Origin: Kibdelosporangium philippinense
GTDB lineage: Bacteria > Actinomycetota > Actinomycetes > Mycobacteriales > Pseudonocardiaceae
NCBI RefSeq assembly: GCF_021390435.2
Contig: NZ_JAJVCN010000002.1
Location: forward strand, 2,046,001 to 2,110,000
Reading direction: 5' to 3'
Length of the DNA stretch: 64,000 nucleotides
Shown in pieces: positions 1-9,526 of this stretch (positions within the stretch are counted from its first letter, which is position 1; the number at the start of each line of letters is the position of its first letter). Below the pieces are notes generated by a model. It was given only the letters and a program-made list of their open reading frames with translations, was not told where the DNA came from and did no database searches. The position numbers and the translations under genes were made by a program.

Positions 1-3000
1 AGGCACCCGCACGTCTCGATCCAGAACGAGATGTTCATCGAGGCTGTCGGTGGTGACCTGACCATCAAACTGGAGAACAACACGGAGACCGGCGAGGGCA
101 TTTACTCCGAGCCGGTCACCGAGACTCTGCAGAGTCTGGCCGACGCGGACATCGCCTACGCGCGCGTCGGCACGTTGATTCTGCTGAAGATCCGGCCGTA
201 CAAGGAAACCGAATGGCGCTACTTGGTTTTCAACACGCAGACCAAGGGTGTAGCGCGGCTGGACGGTATTGGTCAGGCGTGCCAACGGCTTCCTGAGGAC
301 CAGGGCATCATCTTCCCTGGCGGCTACTACCTCGCGACCGGTGTTGCGAAGACGTTCGACACGGATGTGACCAGCCTGGAGTTCGAGCGGATGATCCGCT
401 CGACCAATGGCGAGGACGTGCTGTACGTCTTCCATGCTCGGGCCGAGGGCCGCTATTTGCTGTTGCCGTACAACGTGATCCGTAAGGAAGTCGGGACTTC
501 CATTCCGTGTCACGGGTATTCGCTGTTCGACGACGGCACGCTTGTTGTTTTCCGTGCCGTGTCGGATGAGCCGACCCGTGTGCACCCGATGCAGGTCTGG
601 CAGACGCCGTACTTGTCCGACACGTACGCGGCCGCCCAGGAGACCGGAGAAGGTCCGCTGGGTAGGGTCGGAAATGCGGATTTGGTCAGGGGAATCTCGG
701 ACTGTCTGTCGGTCTCGCGGATGGTCGGTGAGATGGCACCGTCCACAGAGGTCTTCGAGGGCCTGATCGCTGCGTGTGATCGGGCTTTCGATCACTATCA
801 CTGGCTCGGCGAGCAGGAGCTTGGCGACCTGCGCACGCCGTTGTCCGAGGTGCGCGCGACGGCCGAGCAGGTGTTGGACGAGTTCGAAGGCGTTCAGGCG
901 CTGACCAACCAGGCCGCGACCGCGCTGGCTTCGTCCGATCAGGACATTGCTTCACTCGTCCGCAAGGTCCGCGGCGAGGCGCCCAAGTCAGCGGATGCCT
1001 GGGTGACCCAGCTGGCCGAACTGCGCAAGGCGCAAGGGCACCTGATCACCCTGAAAGAGATGCGGTACATCGACACCGCCCGTATTGAGTCGCTGAACTC
1101 GTTGCTGACTTCCGAACTCGGCACCGCGGCCAAACGCGCGGTCGAATTCCTCAGTGGTGAGAACGCTTTCGCTGGGTATCACGCCGAAGTGGAGCGTCTG
1201 GTAGCTGAGGGCGCCGCGATCAAGACCGTAGCCGAAGCAGCGCCGGTACAGGAAAGACTGGATTCTCAGGCCGAAGGGCTTGAGCTGCTGACCCAGGTGG
1301 TCAGCTCGCTCGACATCGCCGATGCCACCGTCCGGACCAGGATCCTGTCGCGCGTCGGCGAGGTTCTTGGCGGGATCAACCGTGCACGCGCCACTGTGGA
1401 CGGACGCCGTCGTGAACTCGCTGCCAGTGAAGGGCGCGCTGAGTTCGCAGCTGAGTTTGCCCTGCTTGGCCAGGCGATCACGGGCGCGTTGGCCGTCGCG
1501 GACACTCCGCAGAAGTGCGACGAAGGCCTCGGCAGGCTGATGCTGCAGCTGGAGAACCTGGAGTCGCGGTTCGGGGAGTTCGACGACTTCATGGCCGAAC
1601 TCAGCGCCAAGCGTACGGACGTTTACGAAGCGTTTTCCGCCCGTAAGCAGGCTTTGCTCGACTCGCGTGCCCGGCGCGCGGACCGTTTGGTCGAGTCGGC
1701 TCAACGGATCCTGGGCAGTGTGCAGCGCCGCGCGGGCCAGTTGGAAACGCTCGACGACGTCAACACGTACTTCGCGGGCGATCCGATGGTCGCCAAACTC
1801 CGTGCGGTCGCTGATGATCTGCGCGCTTTGGGCGACCAGGTCCGCGCCGACGAGCTGGACGGCCGGATCAAAGCTGCCCGCCAAGAGGCCGGTCGGTCGT
1901 TGCGGGACCGCCTCGACCTCTATGCCGACGGCGGCGAGACGATCAAGTTGGGCCGACACGTGTTCGCGGTGAATACGCAGGCCATGGACCTGACCGTGGT
2001 CCCGCACGAGGACGGGCTCGCAATCGGGATCACGGGCACGGACTTCCGTGACCCGGTGGTGGATGCGGAGTTCGAGGCAACCAGGCCATTCTGGAACCAG
2101 CTCCTGGTGTCCGAGACGCCTGAGGTGTATCGCGGCGAGTTCCTGGCCACAGTGGCATTGGATTCGTCCCCTTGGGACGAAAGTGCCGTGCTGGAGCACG
2201 TGCGCAAGGTCGCCGAAACCCGGTACGACGAAGGCTACGAACTCGGCGTGCACGATCACGACGCCGCCAAGATCCTCGAGGCGATCCTGCGCCTGCGCGC
2301 AGGTGCAGGCGTCCTGCGGTACCCGCCTCAGGCCCGTGCCGCGGCAACGATCTTCTGGTCCTTCGGTCCTGACGAAGCCGCTAAGAAGGTCTGGTCCCGG
2401 CGAGCCGGATCACTGGCCCGCGCCCGCGCCGCTTTCGGGCACACTCCGGCGATCGACGAGCTCGCAGCGGAATTGACCGACGAAATCACCGCATTCCTTT
2501 CGGCCAATGGGCTTTCGGGCGATCCGTTGGCGGGGGAGTACCTCTTCGAGGAACTTTCCAGCGCGCCGTTCGGTTTCGTGACGAGCGCTGGTGCACGGTC
2601 CCTTGTGGATCGGTTCCGCCGGAAGCTGGGTACGGCCAAGGATTTCGATGACGACCTGCGTGCGATCGACGGTCTTGCCGAGAAGTATCAGCTGATCTCG
2701 GCTTGGTTGAGTGCGTTCCTTGGTGGCGCGGCCAGTGCGGATCTTGCTGAGGCCATTGCTCTTGAGCTGTGCCGGGACGTGCCTCGGCATGACTCGTCAG
2801 CCTCGTTGGAGGCGACTGTTGATGGGCTGCTGGGTTCACATCCCCGGATCGTGGAACGCAAGCTGACCTTCCGGCTGGACGAATTGCTTGCCCGGATGCG
2901 TCAGTTCCACAACTCGCATGTCCCGGCTTTCCGTGCGTATCAAAAGGAGCGCGCTGCTCTTGTCTCGGCTTCGCGGCGGGAGCTGAGGTTCGAGGAGTTC

Positions 3001-4215
3001 CAGCCGAAGGTGATGAGCGCCTTCGTCCGCAATGGTTTGTTGGACGAGGTCTACCTGCCGTTGATCGGAGACAACCTCGCCAAGCAGCTGGGCACCGCGG
3101 GCGAGTCGAAGCGGACTGACCAAATGGGACTGTTGCTCCTGATTTCCCCGCCAGGCTACGGAAAAACGACGTTGATGGAATACGTCGCCAACCGTCTCGG
3201 CCTGGTCTTCGTCAAGGTCAACGGCCCAGCTCTCGGCCATTCGGTGACATCTGTCGACCCAGCTGAAGCGCCGAACGCGACTGCCCGCCAGGAGATCGAG
3301 AAGATCTCATTCGCACTGGAGATGGGCAGCAACGTACTGCTTTATCTGGACGACATCCAGCACACATCGCCGGAGCTGCTGCAGAAGTTCATTTCGCTGT
3401 GCGACGCGCAGCGCCGTATGGAAGGGGTGTGGAACGGCAAGACCAAGACGTATGACCTGCGCGGCAAACGGTTCGCGGTGTGCATGGCCGGAAACCCGTA
3501 CACGGAGTCCGGGCAACGGTTCCGCATCCCGGACATGCTCGCCAACCGGGCGGACGTCTGGAACCTCGGCGATGTGTTGTCGGGCAAGGAAGACCTGTTC
3601 GCATTGAGCTTCGTCGAGAACTCCTTGACTTCGAACGTCGTGTTGGCTCCGCTGTCCACACGCGACCGGTCAGATGTGCCGAAGCTGGTGCGTTTGGCGG
3701 TGGGCGACCCAACAATCCGGCCTGACCAGCTGGCACATCCGTACTCGTCGGTGGAGCTCGACCAGGTGTTGTCGGTGCTGCGAAAGCTGTTGACCGTGCA
3801 GAAAGTGGTGCTCGCCAACAACCAGGCGTACATTGCTTCCGCCGCGCAGTCGGATGCTTCCCGGGTTGAGCCGCCTTACCAGTTGCAGGGTTCGTACCGA
3901 AACATGAACAAGCTGGCTGAGAAGATCGTCCCCGCGATGAACGATGCCGAATTGGCGGCTGTGGTTGACGACCACTACCTTGCCGAGGCGCAGACTTTGA
4001 CCTCGGGTGCGGAGGCGAACCTGCTCAAGCTTGGGGAACTTCGCGGCACGCTCACGCCGGAGCAGGCGAAGCGGTGGGCTGATGTCAAGGCGGCCTATGT
4101 GCGTGAGCGGGCCCTTGGCGGCGATGACGACGACCCGATGAGCCGAGCAGTGGGCGCCGTCGGACTGCTCGCCGACCAGGTCGGCACCATCGCGTCAGCA
4201 ATCCGCGGCGACTGA
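1..4215 (+). CDS. Large AAA ATPase of the 'DNA repair ATPase' type (5' end outside window)
   Basis: The frame is open from base 1, so the true start lies upstream; the first Met in the window is at base 31. Numbered from that Met, the first ~260 residues look beta-rich and residues ~270-900 are long Ala/Glu/Arg-rich helical or coiled-coil stretches. Residues ~1000-1200 form a P-loop ATPase with Walker A GYGKTT near residue 1042 and Walker B LLYLDDIQ near 1102, followed by a conserved-looking AGNPYTESG segment. The tail is Asp-rich. This layout matches the large actinobacterial proteins annotated as DNA repair ATPases. The name comes from family annotation; substrate and partners are not shown by sequence. 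It converges on the HD gene at 4306. Confidence 0.8.
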   Translation, partial: RHPHVSIQNEMFIEAVGGDLTIKLENNTETGEGIYSEPVTETLQSLADADIAYARVGTLILLKIRPYKETEWRYLVFNTQTKGVARLDGIGQACQRLPEDQGIIFPGGYYLATGVAKTFDTDVTSLEFERMIRSTNGEDVLYVFHARAEGRYLLLPYNVIRKEVGTSIPCHGYSLFDDGTLVVFRAVSDEPTRVHPMQVWQTPYLSDTYAAAQETGEGPLGRVGNADLVRGISDCLSVSRMVGEMAPSTEVFEGLIAACDRAFDHYHWLGEQELGDLRTPLSEVRATAEQVLDEFEGVQALTNQAATALASSDQDIASLVRKVRGEAPKSADAWVTQLAELRKAQGHLITLKEMRYIDTARIESLNSLLTSELGTAAKRAVEFLSGENAFAGYHAEVERLVAEGAAIKTVAEAAPVQERLDSQAEGLELLTQVVSSLDIADATVRTRILSRVGEVLGGINRARATVDGRRRELAASEGRAEFAAEFALLGQAITGALAVADTPQKCDEGLGRLMLQLENLESRFGEFDDFMAELSAKRTDVYEAFSARKQALLDSRARRADRLVESAQRILGSVQRRAGQLETLDDVNTYFAGDPMVAKLRAVADDLRALGDQVRADELDGRIKAARQEAGRSLRDRLDLYADGGETIKLGRHVFAVNTQAMDLTVVPHEDGLAIGITGTDFRDPVVDAEFEATRPFWNQLLVSETPEVYRGEFLATVALDSSPWDESAVLEHVRKVAETRYDEGYELGVHDHDAAKILEAILRLRAGAGVLRYPPQARAAATIFWSFGPDEAAKKVWSRRAGSLARARAAFGHTPAIDELAAELTDEITAFLSANGLSGDPLAGEYLFEELSSAPFGFVTSAGARSLVDRFRRKLGTAKDFDDDLRAIDGLAEKYQLISAWLSAFLGGAASADLAEAIALELCRDVPRHDSSASLEATVDGLLGSHPRIVERKLTFRLDELLARMRQFHNSHVPAFRAYQKERAALVSASRRELRFEEFQPKVMSAFVRNGLLDEVYLPLIGDNLAKQLGTAGESKRTDQMGLLLLISPPGYGKTTLMEYVANRLGLVFVKVNGPALGHSVTSVDPAEAPNATARQEIEKISFALEMGSNVLLYLDDIQHTSPELLQKFISLCDAQRRMEGVWNGKTKTYDLRGKRFAVCMAGNPYTESGQRFRIPDMLANRADVWNLGDVLSGKEDLFALSFVENSLTSNVVLAPLSTRDRSDVPKLVRLAVGDPTIRPDQLAHPYSSVELDQVLSVLRKLLTVQKVVLANNQAYIASAAQSDASRVEPPYQLQGSYRNMNKLAEKIVPAMNDAELAAVVDDHYLAEAQTLTSGAEANLLKLGELRGTLTPEQAKRWADVKAAYVRERALGGDDDDPMSRAVGAVGLLADQVGTIASAIRGD

Positions 4216-4258
4216 CTGTCAATAGCAGGGCAGCCTTCACCACAACAGCAATTCCCCA

Positions 4259-4276
4259 GGGGGACCCCCGATTTTT
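4259..4276 (+). terminator. Weak hairpin plus T-run between convergent genes
   Basis: GGGGGACCCCC followed by GATTTTT lies 44 bp after the ATPase stop, between two convergent genes. The stem is only 4-5 bp, so this is a tentative intrinsic terminator. Confidence 0.3.
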
Positions 4277-4305
4277 ACGTTACAGCAGGGGTACGACAGT
4301 TTCGT

Positions 4306-4869
4306 TCACGCGAGGTGGCTGAACTCCTGCTGCCACCTCGCGTACCACTGCTCAAACCACGGGAATCCCGTGCTCAGCGGCACAATCGTGCGGACAGTCT
4401 CCCGGTAGTAGGTCTGTTGCTTCGCGGGCCGAGGATGCGTGTTCAGCCGCTGCACGTTGCTCAACCGGTCCGCCAGCTTCACCGTCAACGCATCCCTCGG
4501 TGCATCCTTGAGGCTCGCGAGGTAGGCGGCCCGGTCGTCGCCCTTGGTCACCCAGCCCACGAGCTCGGCCACGCGGTCGCCGAACCTGGAGCGCACGGTT
4601 TCCAAGTCGCATTCGGTGTCCTCGACCACATCGTGCAGCACACCGGCTCGCAACACGTCGATATCCGTGACACCAACGCCATCGACAAGCACCGCAACAA
4701 CCTCAAGCAGATGCTCCACGTACGGCTCGCCCGCTGGCCGCCTCTGATCGCCATGCCACTGCACGGCGAACTCGACAGCCTCGTCCAGCAAAGCAGTGTT
4801 GGCCAAGCGAATGCGGGCGCGTAGTGCGGGCCAGCCGTCTTTGGCCGAGAAGGTCTGAAGTGGAGTCAT
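4306..4869 (-). CDS. Small HD-domain hydrolase, SpoT/MESH1-like
   Basis: This 187-residue protein is a stand-alone HD phosphohydrolase of the RelA/SpoT hydrolase type. The sequence shows a histidine (HGDQRRPAGEPYVEH), the HD pair in AGVLHDVVED, and the later VKLADRLSNV helix, all hallmarks of (p)ppGpp-hydrolase folds. No synthetase or TGS domain is present, so it resembles small alarmone hydrolases. Its ATG overlaps the stop of the upstream SARP gene (ATGA), implying translational coupling. Alarmone hydrolysis is inferred from the family; another nucleotide substrate is possible. Confidence 0.82.
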   Translation of the reverse strand: MTPLQTFSAKDGWPALRARIRLANTALLDEAVEFAVQWHGDQRRPAGEPYVEHLLEVVAVLVDGVGVTDIDVLRAGVLHDVVEDTECDLETVRSRFGDRVAELVGWVTKGDDRAAYLASLKDAPRDALTVKLADRLSNVQRLNTHPRPAKQQTYYRETVRTIVPLSTGFPWFEQWYARWQQEFSHLA

Positions 4870-7637
4870 GTCAACTTTGCCAATGCTGCCTCGAATTCCT
4901 GGGTTCGGGGGTCGGCGATCTCCCGCATGGTCACCAATGCCGTGCTGAGCATGTCGCGGGCGAGGGTTGGGTGGCCTGCGTCCAGCAGCATCAGGCCGAA
5001 GTCACGCAGTGCGGCCGCTGCCCATCTGTCGTTGCCGTATTCGCGGAAGATCGCGATCGCTGTTCGGAACGCCCTTGCCGCGCCCGCGAAGTTGGCCATT
5101 CTCGTGAGTGCCCAGCCGAGGTGGTATTCGTTGGTACCGACCGCGGGCGCGTCGCCTAGTTCGTTGAGGATCTTTGTGGCCTGCTGGTGGCAGTCTTTCG
5201 CCTTCTCGTAGTCCCCGGTCACCGTGTACGCCACGCCTAGGTTGTCCAGGTTCAGTGCGATTCCTCTTGTGTAGCCGAGTTGCTCGCAGAGCCGCAGCGC
5301 GCGCGATTGGAATTCCTTTGCCTGCTCGTACTCGCCGAGTTCGCCGTATGCCAGGCCGAGGTTGCCGAGTGTGATGGCTTGGCCGGAGAGGTCGCCGATT
5401 TCCTCGAATCGTTCCAGGCTCTGGGTGATGTGCATGATCGCGGCTTGCCGGTTGCCGTTGTTGAGCTCCTGTGCGCCCAACGAGTTCAGTGTATACGCGT
5501 GGCCGAACACATCGCCTGCTGCTTCGGCTGCCTTCATCGCGTCGCTGATCAACGCACCTGCGTCGTACGCGGGGATCCGGCGGTCGAGGAACGAGATCAG
5601 CGCGAGCACGATGCGCCACGTGTGTCCGGCGTATCCGTTCGCCGCCGCCCAGCCCGCCACCGACTTGAGGCAGTCATATTCATGCTCGAACCAGAGAATG
5701 GCCTCGCTTGAACTGGCGAACTGGGGTGGTGGTGTCTGCGGTTCGTATGGCTTGACCCAAAGCCGCTGGCGATGGGTGTGCATCGCTGAATCGGCGCTCA
5801 CGGCGGCGTGGAAATACCAGTCGAGGATGCGGCGGAATGCCGCGTTCCGGTTTTCTTGCGTTTCATCACGGCCCGCGGTCTCCGCGGCGTACAGGCGCAT
5901 CAGGTCATGCAGTTCGTAGCGGATGCCACGGCGTTGTTCGACCATGTGCGAGGCAAGGAGCTTGTCCAGCGACGCTTTCGCCCTTGGCAGCGGCAGATCG
6001 ACCAGCGCGGCCGCTGCTTCGAGGCTGATGTCGTTGCCTGGATGCAAACTCAGCATCCGGAACATCCTCGCGGCGTCTTCGTCCAGCGCGCGGTACGACC
6101 ACGACATCGCGGCACGCAGGTCCGTATGCGGATCGTCTTCGCCTGTGCCCAGGTTGTCCAGTCGCGCTTTCTCGTCCTCCAGCGCGTGCACGACTTCGGC
6201 CAGTGTGCTGCTACGGTCCGCGCGTTCGGCGACGATCGAGATCGCCAGCGGGAGGTGGTCGCACAGCTCGACAAGACGTGCGGCAGCCGCTGGCTCCGCG
6301 CCGACTCGTTCGGCGCCGATCGACGAGCTGAGCAACTCGACCGCTTGGTCGGCGGGCAGGCGGTTCAGGGTGACGCGGTGCGCGCCGTCCCGAATGGACA
6401 ATCCCCGCAACTGGTTCCGACTGGTGACGATCACCAAACTGCCCGTTCCGGGCAGCAATGGTCTTACCTGGTGGGCATCGCGCGCGTTGTCCAGCAACAT
6501 CAGCACCTGACGACCAGCTAATTCACTGCGTAGCAACGCTGATCGCTCGTCAACACTCGGTGGGATCAATTCGCTGCCCACGCCAAGCCCACGCAACAAC
6601 GTCTCCGCGGCTGAAGCTGGGCCGACCGGTTCGTCACGGCCGTATCCACGCAGATTCAGATGCAATTGGACATCGGGAAAACGATGCGCGATCTGGTGGG
6701 CGAAATGCACCGCGAGGGTCGTTTTGCCCGTACCGGGGGCGCCGTCGATGGACAGGATTGTCGGTACGGGACCGGCACTTGAAATGACAGCGTTGAGATG
6801 CGCCAGTTCCCGGTCGCGGCCGGTGAAGTGGATGATGTCGTGTGGCAACTGTCGCAACGTGTTGGTCCGTGTGGTGCCTGTCTGTACCGCAACACGTTCA
6901 GGCAGGTCCAATGCGGCGTCCCCGCGCAAGATTTGTTCGTGCAGCGCGCGCAACTCGCTGCCCGGGCTCAACCCGAGTTCGCTGGCCAGAAAACGCCTGT
7001 TTTCGTCGTACACCGCGAGTGCGTCGGCCTGACGTCCGGAGCGGTACAGGGCGAGCATCAGATGTGCGGTGAACCGTTCCCGATTCGGTTCCGCTGCCAC
7101 GATCTCGCGCAGCTCGGCGATCAGATCCCGGTGCCTGCCAAGCGACAGGTCGTCGATGATGCGCTGGTCCAGCGTCTCGATTCGCAGTTCCTCAAGGCTC
7201 GCGCCGAGCCGGTCACGAATCATGCTGTTGGCGATGTCCACCAGCACTGGCCCGCGCCACAGCTCAAGCGCCGCGCGCATCATGCCCGCCCGCGTCTCAG
7301 CATGCGGCACGGCGCGTGCCTGGTTCACCATGGATCGGAAGCGGTGCGCGTCAATCCGGTTAGGGTCTGTGCGCACCATGTAACCGGGGCCGTGTTTCAG
7401 AATCTGGACATCGGCTGAATGCACTGTCGCCCGAAGGCGGCTAACGTGGCTGCGCAACGTAGTGCCCGCGGTGGACGGCGGCGCGCCGTCCCACAGCAGG
7501 TCGGCCAACCGTTCTGCGGAGACACTGCGGCCTTGTTCGAGCAGCAGGACCGCGAGCAGGCACCGTTCGCGCCGGCGCGGGATCGACACCGGCTGGGACG
7601 CCTCGATCTCGAAGGGGCCGAGCAGCCGAAATTCCAC
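4866..7637 (-). CDS. SARP-family transcriptional regulator with NB-ARC and TPR domains (AfsR-like)
   Basis: A 923-residue AfsR/DnrI/RedD-type regulator. Residues ~1-95 are the OmpR-like DNA-binding domain (RRRERCLLAVLLLEQG, LRSHVSRLR) and ~95-240 the bacterial transcriptional activation domain. From ~265 comes an NB-ARC/STAND ATPase with P-loop GAPGTGKTT near 296, and from ~690 to the end TPR repeats (QAITLGNLGLAYGELGEYEQ and kin). The GTG start at 7637 is the only option: an in-frame TAG lies three codons upstream. The gene is followed with a 4-bp overlap by the HD hydrolase gene. Such proteins usually switch on secondary metabolism, but no biosynthetic cluster is visible here, so its targets are unknown. 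Confidence 0.92.
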   Translation of the reverse strand: MEFRLLGPFEIEASQPVSIPRRRERCLLAVLLLEQGRSVSAERLADLLWDGAPPSTAGTTLRSHVSRLRATVHSADVQILKHGPGYMVRTDPNRIDAHRFRSMVNQARAVPHAETRAGMMRAALELWRGPVLVDIANSMIRDRLGASLEELRIETLDQRIIDDLSLGRHRDLIAELREIVAAEPNRERFTAHLMLALYRSGRQADALAVYDENRRFLASELGLSPGSELRALHEQILRGDAALDLPERVAVQTGTTRTNTLRQLPHDIIHFTGRDRELAHLNAVISSAGPVPTILSIDGAPGTGKTTLAVHFAHQIAHRFPDVQLHLNLRGYGRDEPVGPASAAETLLRGLGVGSELIPPSVDERSALLRSELAGRQVLMLLDNARDAHQVRPLLPGTGSLVIVTSRNQLRGLSIRDGAHRVTLNRLPADQAVELLSSSIGAERVGAEPAAAARLVELCDHLPLAISIVAERADRSSTLAEVVHALEDEKARLDNLGTGEDDPHTDLRAAMSWSYRALDEDAARMFRMLSLHPGNDISLEAAAALVDLPLPRAKASLDKLLASHMVEQRRGIRYELHDLMRLYAAETAGRDETQENRNAAFRRILDWYFHAAVSADSAMHTHRQRLWVKPYEPQTPPPQFASSSEAILWFEHEYDCLKSVAGWAAANGYAGHTWRIVLALISFLDRRIPAYDAGALISDAMKAAEAAGDVFGHAYTLNSLGAQELNNGNRQAAIMHITQSLERFEEIGDLSGQAITLGNLGLAYGELGEYEQAKEFQSRALRLCEQLGYTRGIALNLDNLGVAYTVTGDYEKAKDCHQQATKILNELGDAPAVGTNEYHLGWALTRMANFAGAARAFRTAIAIFREYGNDRWAAAALRDFGLMLLDAGHPTLARDMLSTALVTMREIADPRTQEFEAALAKLT

Positions 7638-7895
7638 TGCCCCAAACTAGTCGATCCGTGTCAGCCATCTGTCAACGATCGCGCAACACGGTTCTGCGAT
7701 CTTTGGTGTACGGCACAGTGCGGTGCCCAAGGTTCATGAAGGTCCCCTGGGGGTGGGTCTTCGTGACGAGGGGGGAACACACAAGCCACCAGGGGGGACG
7801 GGGGAGCAACGGTCAGCGCAATACCCGGTGTCGCCGATACGTTGACGGGGTCTCCCGCTGGACATGGGGGTTCGTCTCTGGCCAGATGAACTCCA
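7638..7895. other. Non-coding, G-rich upstream region of the SARP gene
   Basis: No convincing gene. The + strand carries several G-runs (GGGGGTGGG, GAGGGGGG, CAGGGGGG, ACGGGGG, about 7749-7804) that could form a G-quadruplex, on the strand opposite to SARP transcription. No clear -35/-10 pair was identified. Confidence 0.5.
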
Positions 7896-7932
7896 GGCGC
7901 GCTCATCGATGACCCGGTTCGATGAGCGCGCC
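7896..7932 (-). terminator. Strong hairpin terminator after the HipA/DUF3037 pair
   Basis: Perfect 14-bp inverted repeat GGCGCGCTCATCGA / TCGATGAGCGCGCC with a 9-nt loop, 69 bp beyond the DUF3037 stop. There is no T-tail, which is common in actinobacteria. Confidence 0.7.
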
Positions 7933-8000
7933 CAACAACTTACGTGGCTAGTGCCACGCGGCACTAGGTCCGATGTGGACTGCGGATTTCCGCACTTTCC

Positions 8001-8384
8001 CTATTCGGGAAGCAGGACGAGCGTGCGCCACAAGTGGTCGAGCTCGCGTTCTGGACTGATCGTACGACCGGTATGTGTTGGCGAGGTCTGCAACAGGGTG
8101 CTGCGTGGTGCGGTCAGCCAACGAAAGCGCTGACCCAACGACGTCTCACGCACTTGCGCCTCGGTCGAACCGTCACAAGCGCCACACCAGAGTTTGAGGC
8201 TGTCGCGCAGCAGGTCGAGGTCGATTCTCGGGTCGAGAGCACGCAACCGGTCCTCGTCGATATGGGTCTTGCACCGCAAGAAGTCCACTGCCGAGCAGTA
8301 AAGCAGCACGCCGACGTTCATGAACTCGCCGCGTTCCTGGCGGGGCACGGCCCGCAGTAGCGCGTACTCAAAGACGTGCGACAC
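8001..8384 (-). CDS. DUF3037 protein, partner of the HipA-like kinase
   Basis: A 127-residue protein starting with GTG at 8384 (VSHVFEYALLRAVPRQERGE); the longer upstream frame lies inside the kinase gene and is unlikely to be translated. The N-terminal pattern YALLRxVPRxERGExxNVGVLL is typical of DUF3037. It overlaps the 3' end of the HipA-like gene by 17 bp, a pairing seen repeatedly in bacteria. Function unknown; by analogy it may be a regulator or partner of the kinase, but nothing in the sequence proves a toxin-antitoxin role. Confidence 0.85.
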   Translation of the reverse strand: MSHVFEYALLRAVPRQERGEFMNVGVLLYCSAVDFLRCKTHIDEDRLRALDPRIDLDLLRDSLKLWCGACDGSTEAQVRETSLGQRFRWLTAPRSTLLQTSPTHTGRTISPERELDHLWRTLVLLPE

Positions 8385-9144
8385 GGGCCGCCTCCAGTTC
8401 CTTGACCCATTGGTCCGAGTTGGCCAGTCGCGACTCGAAGAACGACAGATATGCGGCCCGCGCGCCATCCGGGTCGAAGACACCGTCGGAGGTGAGCCAG
8501 TCGTCGGGCACGATGGCGAGCACCTCCTCGAGCATGTCCGTGCTGACCGGCTCGCCGGTGATCGGGCCAGCGGCAGGCAGCATCACATGGTCGTGCACGT
8601 CGAATCGGTAGCTCGGCGCGGGTTTCCAGCCCTCGCGGAAGCTGTGGTGGAAATACAGCGACGCACCGTGATCGATCAACCACACATTCTTGTGCCACAG
8701 CAGGAGGTTCGGGTTACGCCAGCTGCGATCCACGTTGAGGGTCAGCGCATCCAGCCACACCAGCCGCGCCGCCAGCTCAGGGCCAGGATCGCGGACGATC
8801 GGGTTGAAGTCGAACGAGCCGGGCAGATAGTCGAAACCGAGGTTCTGGCCGCCGCTGGTGGCCAGCAACTCCTGCACCTCCTGGTCCGGCTCGGAACGGG
8901 CCAGCGCCGGGTCGAGGGTGACGAACACCAGCTCCGGCACCCGAAAGCCCAGCCTGCGCGCCAGCTCACCCACGATGATCTCGGCCGTCAGCGCCTTGAG
9001 CCCATGCCCGGCGCCCCGGAACTTCAGCACGTACATCCCGAGGTCATCGGCCTCGATAAGGCCAGGCAACGAACCGCCTTCACGCAACGGCGTGACATAC
9101 CGAGTCGCCTCGACAGTACGAAGGTCCACAGGAGAATCATCCAC
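8368..9144 (-). CDS. HipA-like kinase-fold protein
   Basis: A HipA-family protein of 258 residues. Kinase-like signatures are NVDRSWRNPNLLL (catalytic-loop analogue) and VWLIDHGASLYFH (metal-binding DFG-like analogue). The GTG at 9144 is chosen because GGAGG lies 5 nt upstream; an ATG at 9177 gives a longer form without such a site. It is shorter than E. coli HipA (~440 residues) and lacks its N-terminal subdomain 1. Cotranscribed and overlapping with DUF3037. Substrate unknown. Confidence 0.83.
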   Translation of the reverse strand: MDDSPVDLRTVEATRYVTPLREGGSLPGLIEADDLGMYVLKFRGAGHGLKALTAEIIVGELARRLGFRVPELVFVTLDPALARSEPDQEVQELLATSGGQNLGFDYLPGSFDFNPIVRDPGPELAARLVWLDALTLNVDRSWRNPNLLLWHKNVWLIDHGASLYFHHSFREGWKPAPSYRFDVHDHVMLPAAGPITGEPVSTDMLEEVLAIVPDDWLTSDGVFDPDGARAAYLSFFESRLANSDQWVKELEAARVARL

Positions 9145-9451
9145 GGTCGCCTCCAACGCCGCTGATGGCGCCCGCATGCCCGAGGGGGAGGGGCGGATGG
9201 CTCTTGAGTACCCGGGTGGCGGTGACGAGTATCTGGTGGCCTGAGTGCTTGACCACGGGGTTTCGCGATGCCGGGCGCGGGCCGTCGGGCGGTGGGCCGG
9301 GTCCGGGGCTTTGTGGTTTGGGCGAGGTGCCGGGCGGTGGAGAAGGACGGCTTGCCTGGTGTGCGGGCTTGATTAGGGCGTTGAGTGCCACTGCCAGCAA
9401 TCTAAGCCTGAATCCACTGATGAGTGGGTGTTCGGGGCGGCGTGTTACAAG

Positions 9452-9526
9452 TGAAAGTGCCTTCTGACCTGTGATAATACGAGTTACTGAGGCTCGATTA
9501 TCACCCGGGGATGGAAGGCACTTTCA
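9452..9526 (+). promoter_or_regulatory. Hairpin abutting the transposase start codon
   Basis: Outer arms TGAAAGTGCCTTC (9452-9464) and GAAGGCACTTTCA (9514-9526) are perfectly complementary, and inner arms GTGATAAT / ATTATCAC (9471-9478, 9497-9504) extend the structure. The right arm contains the GGAAGG ribosome site and ends one base before the GTG start, so read-through transcripts would fold it shut. Confidence 0.7.

Noticed and set aside
988..2259. 423-codon minus-strand frame inside the DNA repair ATPase
   Set aside because: Antisense shadow of a long GC-rich gene; no domain and no ribosome site.
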